A stretch of DNA of 64,000 nt from Sphagnum compactum (GCA_965153455.1 OZ234503.1:3286001-3350000), one strand, 5' to 3'; counted from the stretch's first letter, positions 45,545 through 58,244 are shown. The notes: generated from the sequence alone by a model not told the origin. Program-made: numbers and translations.

Positions 45545-47250
45545 GTCAGTTTCCACATTGACAAATATATTTTGAAATTAATATATTTTCCATGATCTAC
45601 TATGATATTGTCATATGAGTAATGAAATTATTTAGAATGTAACCTATCATATGTCAACTTCATATTTTCACAAAAAATCGTTTCACTATTTTTTAGGATT
45701 ATTTGATGACAAAACTGACCTTAAGGTAAGGTACTAGGCAAGTGTTCCCCCTCCCAAACAAAGCCTCCCGCCCGCCCCCCCCACCCCCCAAAAAAAATTA
45801 AAAAAAATGTTAAAGGAACCCATTAAAAAAAAGGATTTTAAAGGACCAAGATCTTCCAAATTATAATTTCCTCCAGAAATTCTTAGCCATAATGTTTGTA
45901 AGGACATTTGGAAGCTTTGAGGATTGTTGTTTTTACAACTACTTTGTAATGGAGAGTGAATACCTATTGTTTTAATATTTTGCCACAACACTCAAATTTC
46001 AATTCATAAAATCATGTGCGAGAGAGAGAGAGAGAGAGAGAGAGAGTAGGAGGGTGTGACTAGGAGGTACTTTTATGGTCCCATGTACAACAGGATTCAG
46101 AGAACCATGGAGGTGTCCATCCGATGCGCATCTGGTATCAGTACCTTTACCATGTGGTCCCTAAAGAATTTATTTTGATCATTAGGTTGTTGGAGTGCCG
46201 GATTCAGCCTCCAAACCCTAAACCCGAAACCCTCCTCGGCAAGTAGGTAGTAGAATTGGCAAGTGACTATTTTATCCAACCACCCCTAAAAAAAAACAAA
46301 ACAAAAAAAAACAAAAGCACAAACAAAAGATGCCTGAAAATGATTTCTTGAAACGTTTCTTGTCTTGAAAATAGAATTGCTTGAATTATTTCTTCCCTTC
46401 CCAAATCTTTTCTCTTTTCTAAATTATGATGTTGAAAATTTTGTGAATCTTCCCAAAAATTAGCAAAATGATTCAAATTTACACTAATTCTTTTTCCAAA
46501 ATTGTCCCAATTTTTTGTGGAATAACTGACAAAATTTGTTGGGAAAAAAAAAAAAAAAACCCACTGCTTCTGAGAAAAAGAATTGGAATTAAAGGACTGC
46601 AATTTCATGTGAGAACTGGTAAAGAACCAACGGTGGTTATTTTTGTACTATGTGACCAGTTTTCTGATGGGTATCTGCTTTTAGTAATGACCACCGGTTC
46701 TTTTTCGAATGCTTCCGAGTCAGAGAACCGGCCAGTTCCAGCTTTTGAAGGAAAACAAATCAGAATTAAAGACCCGCTGGTTCTATTATATTTCCAGAAA
46801 CGGAGAGTGGTCAGGGCAGGTTAAGAACTGACAGTTCATAGGCGGGTATTTGATTGTTTCAATTTTTTAATTTTTTTCTTCCAAACCGTGTTTTTTTGGT
46901 GTTATATCAGAGGCAGTTCTTTTTTTTGTGTGACAACCATGGTTATGAGATCTAAGAATCGCCCTGATGCCGGAGAGGGTTGGTCACAGTTTTTAATACC
47001 CACCCCCACACTGGTGCTAAACCATCCATCCACATGTATCCCACCTACAGCCACCAAGTGCCTTAGCTACTTGCTTACGACACATACCCACTTAACAACA
47101 TTTGCCTCTGGATGTGAAATGGCTCGTTTGATAATTAGAACGTTGGCTGAAAAAAAAACACGATTATTGCTTTAACAAAAGGTTATGGCTTTGCAACACG
47201 ATTGAGTTGCCATGGGTTTCTATGGTGGACACCCCATAGTTAACGAATAC
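45545..47250. other. intergenic DNA
   Basis: Contains a GA microsatellite (46020-46046) and, at about 46605-46830, repeated 'gaactgg', 'gaacc' and 'ggttc' words in both orientations that could fold back on themselves. Overlapping frames (113 and 118 codons) lie on opposite strands and look like chance. Confidence 0.5.
46020..46046. repeat. (GA)n microsatellite
   Basis: About 13 tandem GA units. Confidence 0.95.
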
Positions 47251-47253
47251 TCT

Positions 47254-47477
47254 AAAGGTGCATTCACACCTAATGTTAAGGCAGTGTTAAGTGAAAATCT
47301 AGGTGGCATCTTAGGTGGCACTCAATGTTAAATGGGTGATTATTTAATATTAAGTGAATGTTAACTTAACATAAAAATCTTTGTGGTAAATAGGTTTAGG
47401 TTCTAAATGACTAGAGTGGCTTGGTGTTGGGGGACTTAATACTAGAGTCCTTAACACCAAGATGTGAATGCACCTTC
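47254..47477 (-). mobile_element. short inverted-repeat element (MITE family 1)
   Basis: Same orientation as the copy at 31031. Left end aaaggtgcattcacacctaa, right end inverted (gtgaatgcacctt), with 'aatctaggtggcatcttagg' inside. There is no exact short duplication at the flanks. Confidence 0.8.
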
Positions 47478-48658
47478 AGCCATTTAAAAGCTTCAAAGCT
47501 TATTAACAAGGCACCTCTTCATCTTTAAGTTCAAAACTCAAATCATAGGCCTTGGAGGCACACCTATCCTGTGCTCAAGAAGCAAATTTTGTCAAGGATA
47601 TACAAAATTTAAGACCATTGAAAGAGGGGGAAGTCCAAACCAAATTTCCATCCAAATGCTTCCATGGATATCTTATTGACAATATAAGTTCAACCTTTCA
47701 AGGGAAACCACCTCTCCTCATATACTCATGTGAACTTGCCCCCCATTCCCTACTCTTTGTTATTTTTTCTGAGGGGGAACAAATGGAAAAATCCATTGCA
47801 AGGACAACCAAGGGAACCCCAACCCCTGGTCAATGAAAGACACAAAATATCACTCAGATATAACTCTACGAGAAGGTTACCTAATAACACCACCTCACTT
47901 TCTTAAAGTCTGGTAAACAAATAGCTTGATGTGAGCACAAGATCCTATCGAAAGCCTTAAGCAACTTGCTTTCATCCTTTGTGTGTTGTTTGATTTTCTT
48001 GTAGCATTCTATTGCCATTGTAGTCTGCCCATTAGTCCAGGAGCCATTCCCAATCTTACTCGTTGTTTTAGTGTCTCCTTTTCACTTCCTAAGTATCTGC
48101 CCTTCTTGTTCATAATCATCATGGCTTGTCCTTACTCAATGGCTTGTAAATCAAGACTCAAAAATATTCTCTCCCCAAATGATGAATCATGTTATGCCAA
48201 ATCAACTTGACTAACAAATTGACTCCTTTAAGGACTTTTTGAAGATTGACACTTGTGACTCCTAATATAGAGAATGCACCCAAATGGAACTTTGTCACTC
48301 TATTTCTTTCTACTAAGTCTCTTCATTGAGCAATCTTGGTTTGGATTGAGAGATCTTATTTCTTCGCTTCAAAATTGTCATTTGCATTCTTGAGAGCAGC
48401 CTACTTTATTTACTCTTGTATATATGTTCCCTATACTTGTATCTTTCTATTGAGGTATGTAGGTGAAAAGCCTCTACATTGGCCAAATCCCCTAAGGAGC
48501 TAGTTTTTTTTAAAATAAAAGGTGAAAGAAAGGTGGCAAAGAGAACATTGTAGATAGAAAATTTGGCGGAGAGAGAGAGGAGAGAGGCGGTATGGAACTT
48601 GTGTGCTTGAGTGGGAGAAGGGCAATGTGCATTCTTAGGGGAGTGGCTATGATGTGAG
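47478..48658. other. intergenic DNA
   Basis: Frames of 94 and 75 codons (47552-47836 and 47983-48210, plus) have no recognised motif. No repeat copies are seen. Confidence 0.5.
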
Positions 48659-49098
48659 GTTGTTGACTAGTGTTATTGGCTGGTTATTGAGTTTTAACCT
48701 GGTTATCAAGCCTGGTTATTAATAACCTACCAGCTGGTTCTTGATTTTTTCAATAACCGATAGTCATATCATAATGAAATTTCAAAATCTATTAACTTAA
48801 ATAGATGACCTGATTATCATCTAGGTAGGTTACCAATATTTAGATAATAATAAATTAAATTAAAAAAACAGAAAAATAAACATTTTTAATTTTAAAACTA
48901 GTGTATAATCGGCAAGTGAATCAGCATTTATTAATGGTTATTTGATAACCTACCCTTATTGCATAACCAATGATTTATTACCCAAAATATTTTGATAGCA
49001 TACCTGATTTTTACATTAGTATTGATAACCTGTGTGCTCCCAAAAACATACCTGGTAGTTATTTTTAAAAAACAATAACTGGCCAACACTGGTGTTGA
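48659..49098. mobile_element. 424-bp hAT-like inverted-repeat element
   Basis: Element 48667-49090. The left end ctagtgttattggctggtta and the inverted right end agtgttggccagttattg match apart from a small indel, giving terminal repeats of about 22 bp. The flanks gttgttga (48659-48666) and ggtgttga (49091-49098) agree at 7 of 8 bases, as expected for the 8-bp duplication of hAT elements. It is AT-rich and non-coding. A related piece lies at 54900. Confidence 0.75.
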
Positions 49099-50050
49099 GC
49101 TTGTTGCTCTTAGACCTAAACCATGCAAAAGAGAGTCACAATGTGCTCAGTTGAGAAATTTGTGTACTTCTATTTGTTTCCTTTATTGCACTACATGCAT
49201 CCATTTTCACTATGAATACTGCAACTCTCCCCTACACTTTCCTTTTTTCCTTCACATTGCTTTTGCAAAACCAAAATGGATTCAAGATCACATCACAAAG
49301 AAGTTGTGTGCAGAGATATATATTCTCCTCCCTCTATGAGAACTTATGATTGAGCTTGTGGGGGCTATTGCTTTGAATGTGTTTTGTAGCAAATGGAGTC
49401 AGATGCTTAAGCATGATACATCGTAGTTCATGCACACAAAGGTGTGGGGAGAAACTTGTTTGATTCTGATTCCAACAAAACTGCCTATGACTATTTCATC
49501 TTTCTTCTTTCCAATTGATATGCATATGTCATACATTGTTGCTAGAAAAACATCTTAGGTGTTGTTGTCGAGAATTTGTTTTTGGGGTATTCATCCTTGA
49601 TCTTGGGATTTTGTCCCCAATGTGGCTCACTTCAAGGATAGTTAAAAATGAGGCATGAGACAACCTTTTAGAAGCGTCAAATTTGGAACACAATCGAGGA
49701 TAACTAAAAATATAAATAAATATTAAAGTTATTTGTAAAGACAATAAAATCCAAGAATAAAATCTTTGAATTTTGTTGTTGAAACTAATGACAACAATCA
49801 ATCAGGAAAATGACACAAAAAGAAATTCAAATTTCCTCTCAGCCCAACATAATTTGAGTTTCTTCATGTCAATGCGTTTTGCCTACATTTACATGTCTAC
49901 TTAGGATTCGATTAATGTTATGAGTTACCTAACAAAAATTTTAAGACCTTTCACACCTAGTGATAGGGATTTTTTAAGTATGGCACCTAACATCATCTAT
50001 CATGACAATTTATAACAATGATGCTTAGCCTCAACATGGTTGTTAAATTG
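49099..50050. other. AT-rich intergenic DNA
   Basis: No gene is seen. Near 49950 and 50053 the words 'ttcacacctagtg' occur, like the ends of MITE family 1; the second may mark the left end of the Harbinger element. Confidence 0.5.
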
Positions 50051-50955
50051 AATCCATTCACACCTAGTGCTAACTAGCTTGATATCGCTGACCTACCATT
50101 GGCTAAATTATTATACATTCACATATGTTGTTGAAGGTATTGGCTACTTTTTAAAAAACTTTTTTTGGCTCGTTGACAACCTTCTTCCACTTGCCCCTTT
50201 CACTATAATTGTGCACTTGCTTTCACTCTTCTCTACTCCTTGCTTGTGGCACTCACAACAGTTCTTCTTTCTTGATCTTGTGCTTACAATGTTTTGTTCA
50301 TTATTTCACGACATTCTTTGAAAATATTTGATTGTTGTACTTGTAGTGCTTTGTTAGTTGTTTCATGACACTCTTTGCAAATTTTCAAAACTTTATGTTC
50401 ATTGTACTTAATCTTTGACGCCTGCACTTGTGATGTTTTCATTCATTGTTTCATGACACTTTCAACAAATCTTCTCCATCCTCTTTTATTTGTTCAAACA
50501 AAATGTTTTTTAGAATACAACTTTCACTTTTGTTGCTTACAAGTTCCTTTTGTGTAGGTATTTTCCATTTGTAGTAGTTGTGATCATCTCCCTTTTGTTG
50601 TTGTTTACTTTTTATTTGAATTTTTTTGGTTTGTGAATTGACCATAGATATTCAAAGTGATTATGTTCTTTTCATGTTGTGCATTGTTTTGCTAATTAAT
50701 GTGTTGCAAGAGTTGTTATTTACAAGTGGAACAAATGCAACCAACTCACCTTTCTTCGAGCCCAACAACATTCCACAATTGAACATGACTCAAGGATTGT
50801 TTTCAACTTGTTGCATTGTATGCTATGCAAATTATGTCGTCTTTGAATATGTTGCTAGCTGAATTGGCTCACTAGGTGAAGCCCAAGAGCACGACTTGGT
50901 TTTCTAAATTTTATTAACAAAATTCGAAGAAAATAGGTGGGTGTAAAACTTTTGC

Positions 50956-51770
50956 ATGAACAAAATGACATTGTTTAGCATTGCAAATTGCCTCAAACTT
51001 GTTTTTCAAAAGAAAAACACCAAATATCGCCAATTTATTCTTGCAAAGGTTCAAGTGTGTTGTGTTATTTTTAAGTTGGTTCAAGGTGCCAATTTTTTAA
51101 GCTACAATGAACTCTTTGCAATAGGAAAGTTGATAGTATCTCTAATCTTGCATGAATTTGTTGTTGCATTCATTTCTACATACAATCATCTAATTATTTG
51201 GCTTTGGGGGAAATCAATGGCAATTGTAATGAATGAGTTTAAAATTTAATGCAGTCTTTTGAGTGCGAAAGGTGCCATTGATGGGCACACACATTTCAAT
51301 TGTTAAACCCTAAACTTGTTTTATGTTTTAAAAACTATTATTATCACAAATTAAGATGGTATAATTTGGTGGCACAAGCAATTGTAGATTGTAACAAAAG
51401 ATTTATTGATGTGTTTGTGGATATTTTAAGGAGTGTGAATGATTTGAGGGTGTTGCGTAAGTATGCATTATATATAAAAGTTAAAAACCATGGTTTGTTT
51501 GCACATGACCCAAGACTTTTTCAACATGGGTTTCCACCCTATCTATTAGGTGACAAAAGTTATCTATTAATTACTTGGACCATGATCCCATTTAAGGAAG
51601 AAAACCAACATACCATTTTGGAACTATTGTATAATAAGAGGCACAAGCAAAGAAATTTTGTAGTGGATAATGCTTTTGGAATTCTCAAGAAAACCCTTAG
51701 GGAGTTCCTTACTAAATTTGACTTGCATGTGTTTTTTGTGTTTATGCTTTCAGTGTTTGTTACATAATCT
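50956..51770 (+). pseudogene. PIF/Harbinger transposase relic
   Basis: DDE_Tnp_4-type transposase. The first part (50956-51249) carries the helix-turn-helix region (GANFLSYNELFAIGKLIVSLILHEF). After a TAA and a frameshift, GAID (51271-51282) gives the first catalytic Asp. The 51300-51767 frame then reads YYYHKLRWYNLVAQAIVDC, SVNDLRVL (second Asp), GFPPYLLGDKSYLLITWTMIPFKEE and RNFVVDNAFGILKKTLREF. The third acidic residue, usually Glu in V-E-N-A-F-G, is Asp here. With one stop and one frameshift this is the least damaged transposase in the window, but still inactive. Confidence 0.88.
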
Positions 51771-52049
51771 ATTACGATCTCAAACTAAAATGAATGTTGA
51801 AAGGTTAATGCAGATTATTGAGGTGGAGTCATAACTAAATCTAGAATTGGACTTGGCACATAGAGTCATTGATGCTACTAAAGTACAAACATCCCATGGA
51901 ATTGAAGAACACGAATGATTTGGTGATGCAATGCATAGGGAATTATGCATTTTTTTTGGACGACAAAAGTTTTTCACATCATTAAAGGAATGTACAGATT
52001 ATAAACCTTCAACTTACTAGAAAATTTGGTATAGAAATGAATCAACATT

Positions 52050-53290
52050 GCTAAATTCTATAGTATTCTATACATGCTAAAGACATATTGTGCATCTTCT
52101 TTGTTATGTGCATCAGAATTTTGTTTTGGAAAGAAGGGTTCCTTACTTTTGTCACAAACCTTGAGTATCTCTTTCATGACATTTGTGAGGCTTGTAATTG
52201 CATTAACCATGTTCATTTGAGTTTCATTGGTGATCTTGTTTTCACATTTGAAGTAGTCCAACCATTTGTCAACAATATTCTCTTGATTTTTGGATTTCTT
52301 TTCTTCAATAATCAAGTTTGACTTGTGTGTGCATTCTTGCATACGATCCATGGAGTCCATTAACAAATGAGTGCTTCATTTTGTCGTTTCAACCATTTTC
52401 TTATGTGTTGAAGAATACTTGCATTTTACACCCATGTTGCTAGCGCTTCTTAATATTAATCCTTGACCTTTTACATTTCGAATTCTTTTGTTGTTTAAAT
52501 TCAATGTTTGAGGTTTCTATGCTAGGTTGTGCATTGGGGGCTTGATCACATTATCCATTGTGGCTTTCATTGATGCTTGCATTGGGATGTCGTCAATTTT
52601 TACAACTTCATTCATGGCTTTTGTGAAAGTTTATGAATGTTCAAGAGTTATGGTGGGATGAGGTTTAAAAAGTTCTTTCATGAATGCCCAATTATCTTTG
52701 GTTCTTGTAAAATTTTCACAGTAAAATAGAACTTGTTATCTTTTTACATCACCACTGGTAAAATCAATTGGTTCATTGGTAGTGAGCCCAACAATTGGAT
52801 TGTTAATAATGTCTACATCTTGCATGAAATCACAAATGTGCAGAGGGTTGAATACTAGCCTCTTTCCCATGAACTCCAAGATCATGTTGTAGTGACTATT
52901 GCTAAAAAATCATGGCAAATGATGTGCAACCTTGTCATGTGGGTTCATTGCCTAGTACTTTTCCATTACGCCCTATTCTTGAAATGTGATAAAAAATCTT
53001 TTGAATTATCCAAAGTTGGCTCCCCTTTTGCCTTTGTAGGTAGGGTCATTTCTCATGTGTTAAAAGAACTACATTCATGACAATCACAATTTTTTTTTTC
53101 CATTTTGTTACAAATATTTCAAACTAGTCCCATGGGTCATCCTTGTTTAATGTTGCGATATGTTCATCCAACTTTGTTCGGCTGAATGCTATTATTTCCT
53201 CGTGCTCCCAATTTGGTTGCTTTCATTTGCTTGAACGCATTTCAATGGACACATATGAACTTGCCTTTTTTTTTTTCCTTTGTCATAGTT
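52050..53290 (-). pseudogene. Harbinger Myb/SANT-like second gene relic
   Basis: Minus strand, converging on the transposase. The start reads WEHEEIIAF, then KLDEHI, VTKWKKKI, LLTHEK, and later LEFMGKRLVFNPLHICDFM, with a C-terminal charged, probably helical part (frame 52058-52366). The trihelix/SANT-like pattern with spaced Trp residues and the '...E-F-M-G-x-R' block is typical of the DNA-binding partner protein that Harbinger transposases need. Several stops and frameshifts break it. Assignment rests on motif order and on position next to the transposase. Confidence 0.7.
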
Positions 53291-53299
53291 GTTGATAAG

Positions 53300-54285
53300 T
53301 AAATCTATAGGGAGTTGCAAATTTTAAAATTTTGAACACAGTTTCTTGTGTTGTTTTTTGTGAATATAGGAAAGCATGCATGAAACATGCTACAATGCAA
53401 TTGAGTCTTTGGATTGCTTACTTCCTTCATTGACTTGATCAATGCAATTGTCTATGGTGAGATTGAATCTTTTGCGTGAGAGCTCCTTGTTTGGTGTAAC
53501 CACAGTTTGATGCAAGAGTGCTAGTTTGATGCCATGCAATTTTACAAAGATCGCGACGGTGTTGTTGAGTGTTGTAGAGAGCTTTTGAAAACACAATTGA
53601 ACATTGCAAAGGACTATTGCTCTTGCCTTGTGTTCTTTGTAGAAGAGGTGGGCAAGTGATGGTGGGCAAGGAGGTTGTAAGGCGATGGTGTAATTTTAAC
53701 TAAGATTGAGTTAATCATCCATTTTTGGGCCATATGCATAACATCACATTTTTCATTATAAATCTAGGTTTTAGGAAGGTTTGATGGTAGCAAACATTTC
53801 TTTTAACTTCGAGATAGCATTGCATGCTGCATATGATGCCAATTCAGCATTTGTGTTACATAACATTTTAGACATGGATAATCATCTGGAATTTCAGGTT
53901 TTAACACACATATAACATCAACTTAACCATAGGTGTGATTATACAAAACCTACCTAATCGGGTTAGTTAAAGATTTAAAAAGTTAAGGGGATGGGGATGA
54001 GCAACCTATATTGCAATAGGTATGCATAATCATTTGTATAGGAACTTGCAAGGGTGACGTTCAAATACGAGTTTTTTAAAACTCATATGTGTGAAATTCT
54101 ATTCTAGCAAAGCATGAATTGGAGCTTTGGAACAAGAGGTGACAAAAGAATCGCACGTGGGGGTAGCAAAATATATGGGCAGAATGTAATGATACAGCTG
54201 TTATGGAATTTTTTCCAACAAAACTTTTTGTGGGTTGTAAAACTGGAGTTATGTATAATGCTGTGGCTTCCATCAACCTGTCGAG
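53300..54285. other. AT-rich intergenic DNA
   Basis: Includes the right part of the Harbinger element up to about 53946. Short frames at 53390-53669 and 54076-54338 have no recognised motif. Confidence 0.5.
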
Positions 54286-54292
54286 TTGATGG

Positions 54293-54312
54293 CCCCCCCC
54301 CCCCCCCCCCCC
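54293..54312. repeat. 20-base poly-C tract
   Basis: Uninterrupted C run followed by a short GC-rich block. Confidence 0.9.
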
Positions 54313-54895
54313 GCCTCAGATCCCGCATATCTCATTGAGAGGCCGAGGGGTCCCAGAATATATATATTGGCTTGCTTTGCTTGGGTGGTATGATCGAATA
54401 CAAAGTATTTAAAAGTCAACAATTGAATCCACAAGTGTTCCCCCAAAGAACATAACATCATCTTATTAGCCAAGTATGTAACAAGAGGCTTGCTTGGTAT
54501 TCCCAAATTTTGCAAGGATCTCAAGATTGTTCTGCGCAAATCTAGGGTGAGGGGAATGTGTTGGTTGGCGAGGATGACTATTTTGCCTTGTGACAACAAA
54601 CAATCTTGGGGGGAAGTTTCGTCCAGTTTTTCTCAATGTCAAATCCCAAGAGATACTACTATGAGCAGGAAAAATAAAAAACTACGTAAAATAATAAGGG
54701 AATAACAAGGAGATTGGGCCGGGGGGTATTGCCTTTGACCCTACCAAATACCCACCCCGGTGAACCGGCACTTACGTTGGTACCATTGCCTTTTGTGTGA
54801 GCCCTCTTACCGGCCATATTAAACCCAAACAACGTTAGATTTGAAACCTGATTTTTACCCCATTTAGAGGCAATTTTATTAGATTTTGGGGGGTT
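54313..54895. other. intergenic DNA with a GC-rich patch
   Basis: 54715-54830 is GC-rich (ggccggggggtatt, ccaccccggtgaaccggc) and unassigned. A 108-codon minus-strand frame (54273-54599) crosses the poly-C tract and is probably chance. Confidence 0.45.
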
Positions 54896-54897
54896 TT

Positions 54898-55110
54898 TAC
54901 CAGTGTTGGTCCGTTATTGGAAATACACCTGGTTTTTAATTTGATTTATTGATGATCAATAAGTAATATACCCATCTAGTATTGATGAGTTGGTTATCAT
55001 CCAGGTAGGTCATCGATCTTAAAACACTAAACAGAAAACAAGATTCAAAAAAAAATTCCTCTAACGGCAATATAACCAGTGGTTCTCAACTGGGTATTTG
55101 AGAACTGACC
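54898..55110. mobile_element. partial relative of the hAT-like element
   Basis: Starts accagtgttggtccgttatt, like the terminus at 49090 inverted, and contains 'ggttatcatccaggtaggtc', matching 'tgattatcatctaggtaggt' inside the 48667 element. No matching right end was found. Confidence 0.5.
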
Positions 55111-55500
55111 CTCATATGCATGAAAAAACTATTGTAATAATATTTTTATTTGATTGCAATCAATTACTTGACCAATTGTGAGAAAACCCATTTCATCCTT
55201 TAAATTTTCAGATTGATGAGATAGTTTCCACAAAGAAAATTATAATCCCCTACTACAAACTAGGTAAAATGTTCTTGACCAATTATTTTATTTTATTTTA
55301 TTTTTTGAAATAAGAAAAAAGGCCTTCCTTCACCCCCCCTTCACATTTTGGGCATTTTAAGCTGCAAACTTCCCCAAACCGGTCAGCTTAGAAATCTTAC
55401 AGCCACCTATGTAAGTCAAGGCTCATATGAGCACCTACCTAAAAAGGCATTTTGGGAAGGCTATAACATAACACCCAAGTTGCAAATTTTTTTGCCCAAG
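55111..55500. other. intergenic DNA
   Basis: No feature recognised. Confidence 0.5.
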
Positions 55501-55920
55501 CCATTTAGGGCAGCCTAAAAGACGTTTTTTGGGGCAGGGGGGAATCTAAAACCTTCCTTGGGCAGCTGGGCTCCCTAAACTGGGCAGCTGGGCCGCCGTA
55601 GTAGTAACTAATCTTTGACTCAAATTTACATGGAACGTCACGGTAAAAACAGATGAAGTTACTGAGCAATCCCGGGCTCTGGACCCGGTAGGCCACCAGG
55701 TAGGCCCCCCCCCCGATTATATTCCTCACCCGGCAGAGCAGCGAGTTTTGCCAGCGATCCGGTAAAGAAAAAGCCGAAGTTAAGTACCAAGGAATAACCG
55801 GGGAATAGCCGAGGAATAGCCAGAGTGGAACAACAGTAAGGACCCGCGGGCCCGGCCTTCGCCGACATATTTCCCCAGGTTGATAAGTACGGCCCTACAA
55901 TGATAGCCCCTGCCCCTCCC
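55500..55920. other. GC-rich island of unknown origin
   Basis: CpG-containing, GC-rich block with abrupt edges. Contains 'gggcagctgggc' twice, 'cccgggctctggacccgg' and 'ggaataaccggggaatagcc' followed by a near copy (gaggaatagcc). Overlapping minus-strand frames of 74, 98 and 75 codons give no recognised protein. It resembles the island at 40 kb in style and may also be organelle-derived. Confidence 0.35.
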
Positions 55921-55922
55921 CT

Positions 55923-55943
55923 CCCCCCCCCCCCCCCCCCCCC
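55923..55943. repeat. 21-base poly-C tract
   Basis: Uninterrupted C run at the edge of the GC-rich island. Confidence 0.9.
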
Positions 55944-58244
55944 AAGGTTCTCCAAAGTGTCCTTTACAGTTATTATAGCTTATCTTGTACACGCCCTTGC
56001 TTTTCATAATAGCTTATCATTATTTTTCTTTCCTTTTTTTTTTTCTTTTCTTTTCCTCATGGATTATAGTTCTTTTTTCTTTCCTTTTTCCCCTCTTTGA
56101 GACTTTGCTTATCTTCTTTGAACATTGAACAAAAATCCCAATGCAAGAAATCTCCATGAAAAAATTATTACCAAGGAAATTGGGGGCAACCTCTTGGTAT
56201 TGTTAGAAAGCTTTGACAATTATATTGGTATCTAATTTTACATAGTTTTATATATTAGTGTGTGTCTAATATAATTACCTACTAACTACTCAAGGGATGC
56301 CATATTCAATTTATAATAAATTATTTTGTGTTTTTTTTGTCATTTTTTGATTGAAGAGATAAAGCAGGCTTTGAGTGAGAGAGCTGCTCTTCTCTTTCTT
56401 TTTTTTTCTCCAAGAATTTTAATCTGAACTCCAAGTTGAAAAAAAAAAAAACTACCCCCTAATTATGACATAAAAAAGATTACAATGGGTAGGTAGTATA
56501 TTATTTGGGGCATAATGATTTTCCGTTGGAGCTATTGATGAAGTTGCCAAGGATGACCAAAGTTTTGTGTAATGTGTACCATTCTTTCGGTAGTCACCAA
56601 GTTCCCGGGGAAAAAAAGAATTCAAGGAAAGACGACCACATCAATGAAATTTTAATTTTCCATCCAAGACTATACACCCTCCAAGCGAGATGTATTGGGC
56701 AGCTTCCATCTAGAGATCCATCCACAAATTCCATATGCCAAATACCAAGGGGGGAAAAATATTAAGTAATAAATAATACATACGGTAGTATGTATCTAGC
56801 CTAGTTTGATTTGCAAGGTCTCTAATAATTAATATTCTTTTGTCGTTTATGTTCGATAGTAAAACATAAATAATCTTTCACAATTTGACATTACATGAAA
56901 TAATTAAGCTTGAGAGTGTGCTTGAGAGTTTCTTTCATATTTTTGGCATGATAGGTAAGTATTCTTCAAAATAAAATTGGCAGTTCCAAAAGGAAATTAA
57001 TTAGTGCTAAGTACTATGACAATAAATTAATTAGTTTTCTAGGCCAACTTGGCTCACACTGTCCAAAACTAATGCCAAAAAACTTATGCCTTTGATTTGA
57101 ATACAAAATATGTGATAAAATTTCTATTTTCTCAAAGCCAAAAAAAAAGCCAAAACCACAAAAAAATTCTCTTCATATGGTTCCTATATTTATAGTCTGT
57201 CCTTGCCAAGGTTCTTTATAATAAACCCCACATCTGAAATAAAACCCTAAGTACGTAGGTAGGTACTCTCTCTAGAAGGAATAGGGGGAATGACTCAGCT
57301 AAAGTCGAGTCCATCATCATAAATTGACGAGACAAAAAGGAAAGTCCCATCCTTTGATTGCTTGCAAGTTTGGTCATTCTTCTTTTCTTCCTTCCCCGTT
57401 GTTGTTGCATTGGCAACTCGAATCAAAATACTGAATGGTCACGAGCATGTGTTTCCCCTCCAACAGACAGTCCTTTCTTGGCACACAAACACGCCCACTT
57501 GTGGGATGATGGGTTGAAATAAATAAAGGAGGGCTAGCTAGTTTCATAAACACAAAATTTAAATCAATCACTACTCAAAAATACATTACTAATACTTCTC
57601 TTCCTTTTTTCTTTTTTTTCCTTTCTTTTTTTCTCTAATCCAAAGCAAAAACCAAATTACTTACCAAATTCCGATAAAATAATTTTTGAAATTATTTAAT
57701 TATTTAATTTATAAGCACAACAAAAAGGCAGCCCCTTTTACTTCTTCTTCTTCTTCCTTAGCTTCTCTTTGATGTAAAGAATTAGAGAAAAAAAGTTTTA
57801 ATCATTTAGTATTTTTATATATGGTACACAAATGAGGTTTCAAAGTATCATGTAGGCTTAAGAAAGAAAGAGGGTTAAGCCTACTTTGTGTGTCCTTTGC
57901 TTTATGCAGTACTAAATGCAAATGTTGTTGTACATAAAAGAAAGCCATAATGAAAGTGTACTAACTCTTTGTGCCCTTTGGTGTGAAAGGGGGCTTCTGG
58001 GTACAATTCTCATTAGCGGCTCCAATTTACCTCACTCAACTAGAAGGACAAGCTCTTGACTTTCTCATATTCAACTACATGTTACACAATTTTCACTTGA
58101 TTAGGTGGTTGGTAACTTGGGTTCTTTTCATTGGAGGGGAAGGGCAAGTGGGATGGTTGAGTCATCTTTTAGGGTTTGTTGGGTTTAGTGGTATAGTTGT
58201 CATTTCACAAGTAGTTACTTCACTCCACATCATTCTTTTAAAAT
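55944..58244. other. intergenic DNA, T/C-rich then AT-rich
   Basis: Pyrimidine-rich at first (56020-56100). No gene is recognised. The frame at 57971-58255 is interrupted by the repeat that follows and has no family signature. Confidence 0.5.

Larger units (their letters stand above)
50052..53946. mobile_element. two-gene PIF/Harbinger transposon, decayed
   Basis: A transposase relic on the plus strand (50956-51770) and a Myb/SANT-like relic on the minus strand (about 53290-52050) face each other. This is the two-gene set that defines autonomous PIF/Harbinger elements. Candidate ends are CACACCTAGTGCTAAC on the left (about 50060) and, inverted, CACACCTATGGTTAAG on the right (about 53935). 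These terminal repeats are short and imperfect, so the outer limits are tentative. Both genes carry stops and frameshifts. Confidence 0.65.

Noticed and set aside
41040-45620. Target duplication of the LINE
   Set aside because: Only short AT-rich words such as tcaaaatat are shared between the two flanks; not convincing.
49945-50065. Two ttcacacctagtg words as another MITE family 1 copy
   Set aside because: Both words are in the same orientation, not inverted, and the inner words of the family are missing; one is instead kept as a tentative Harbinger end.
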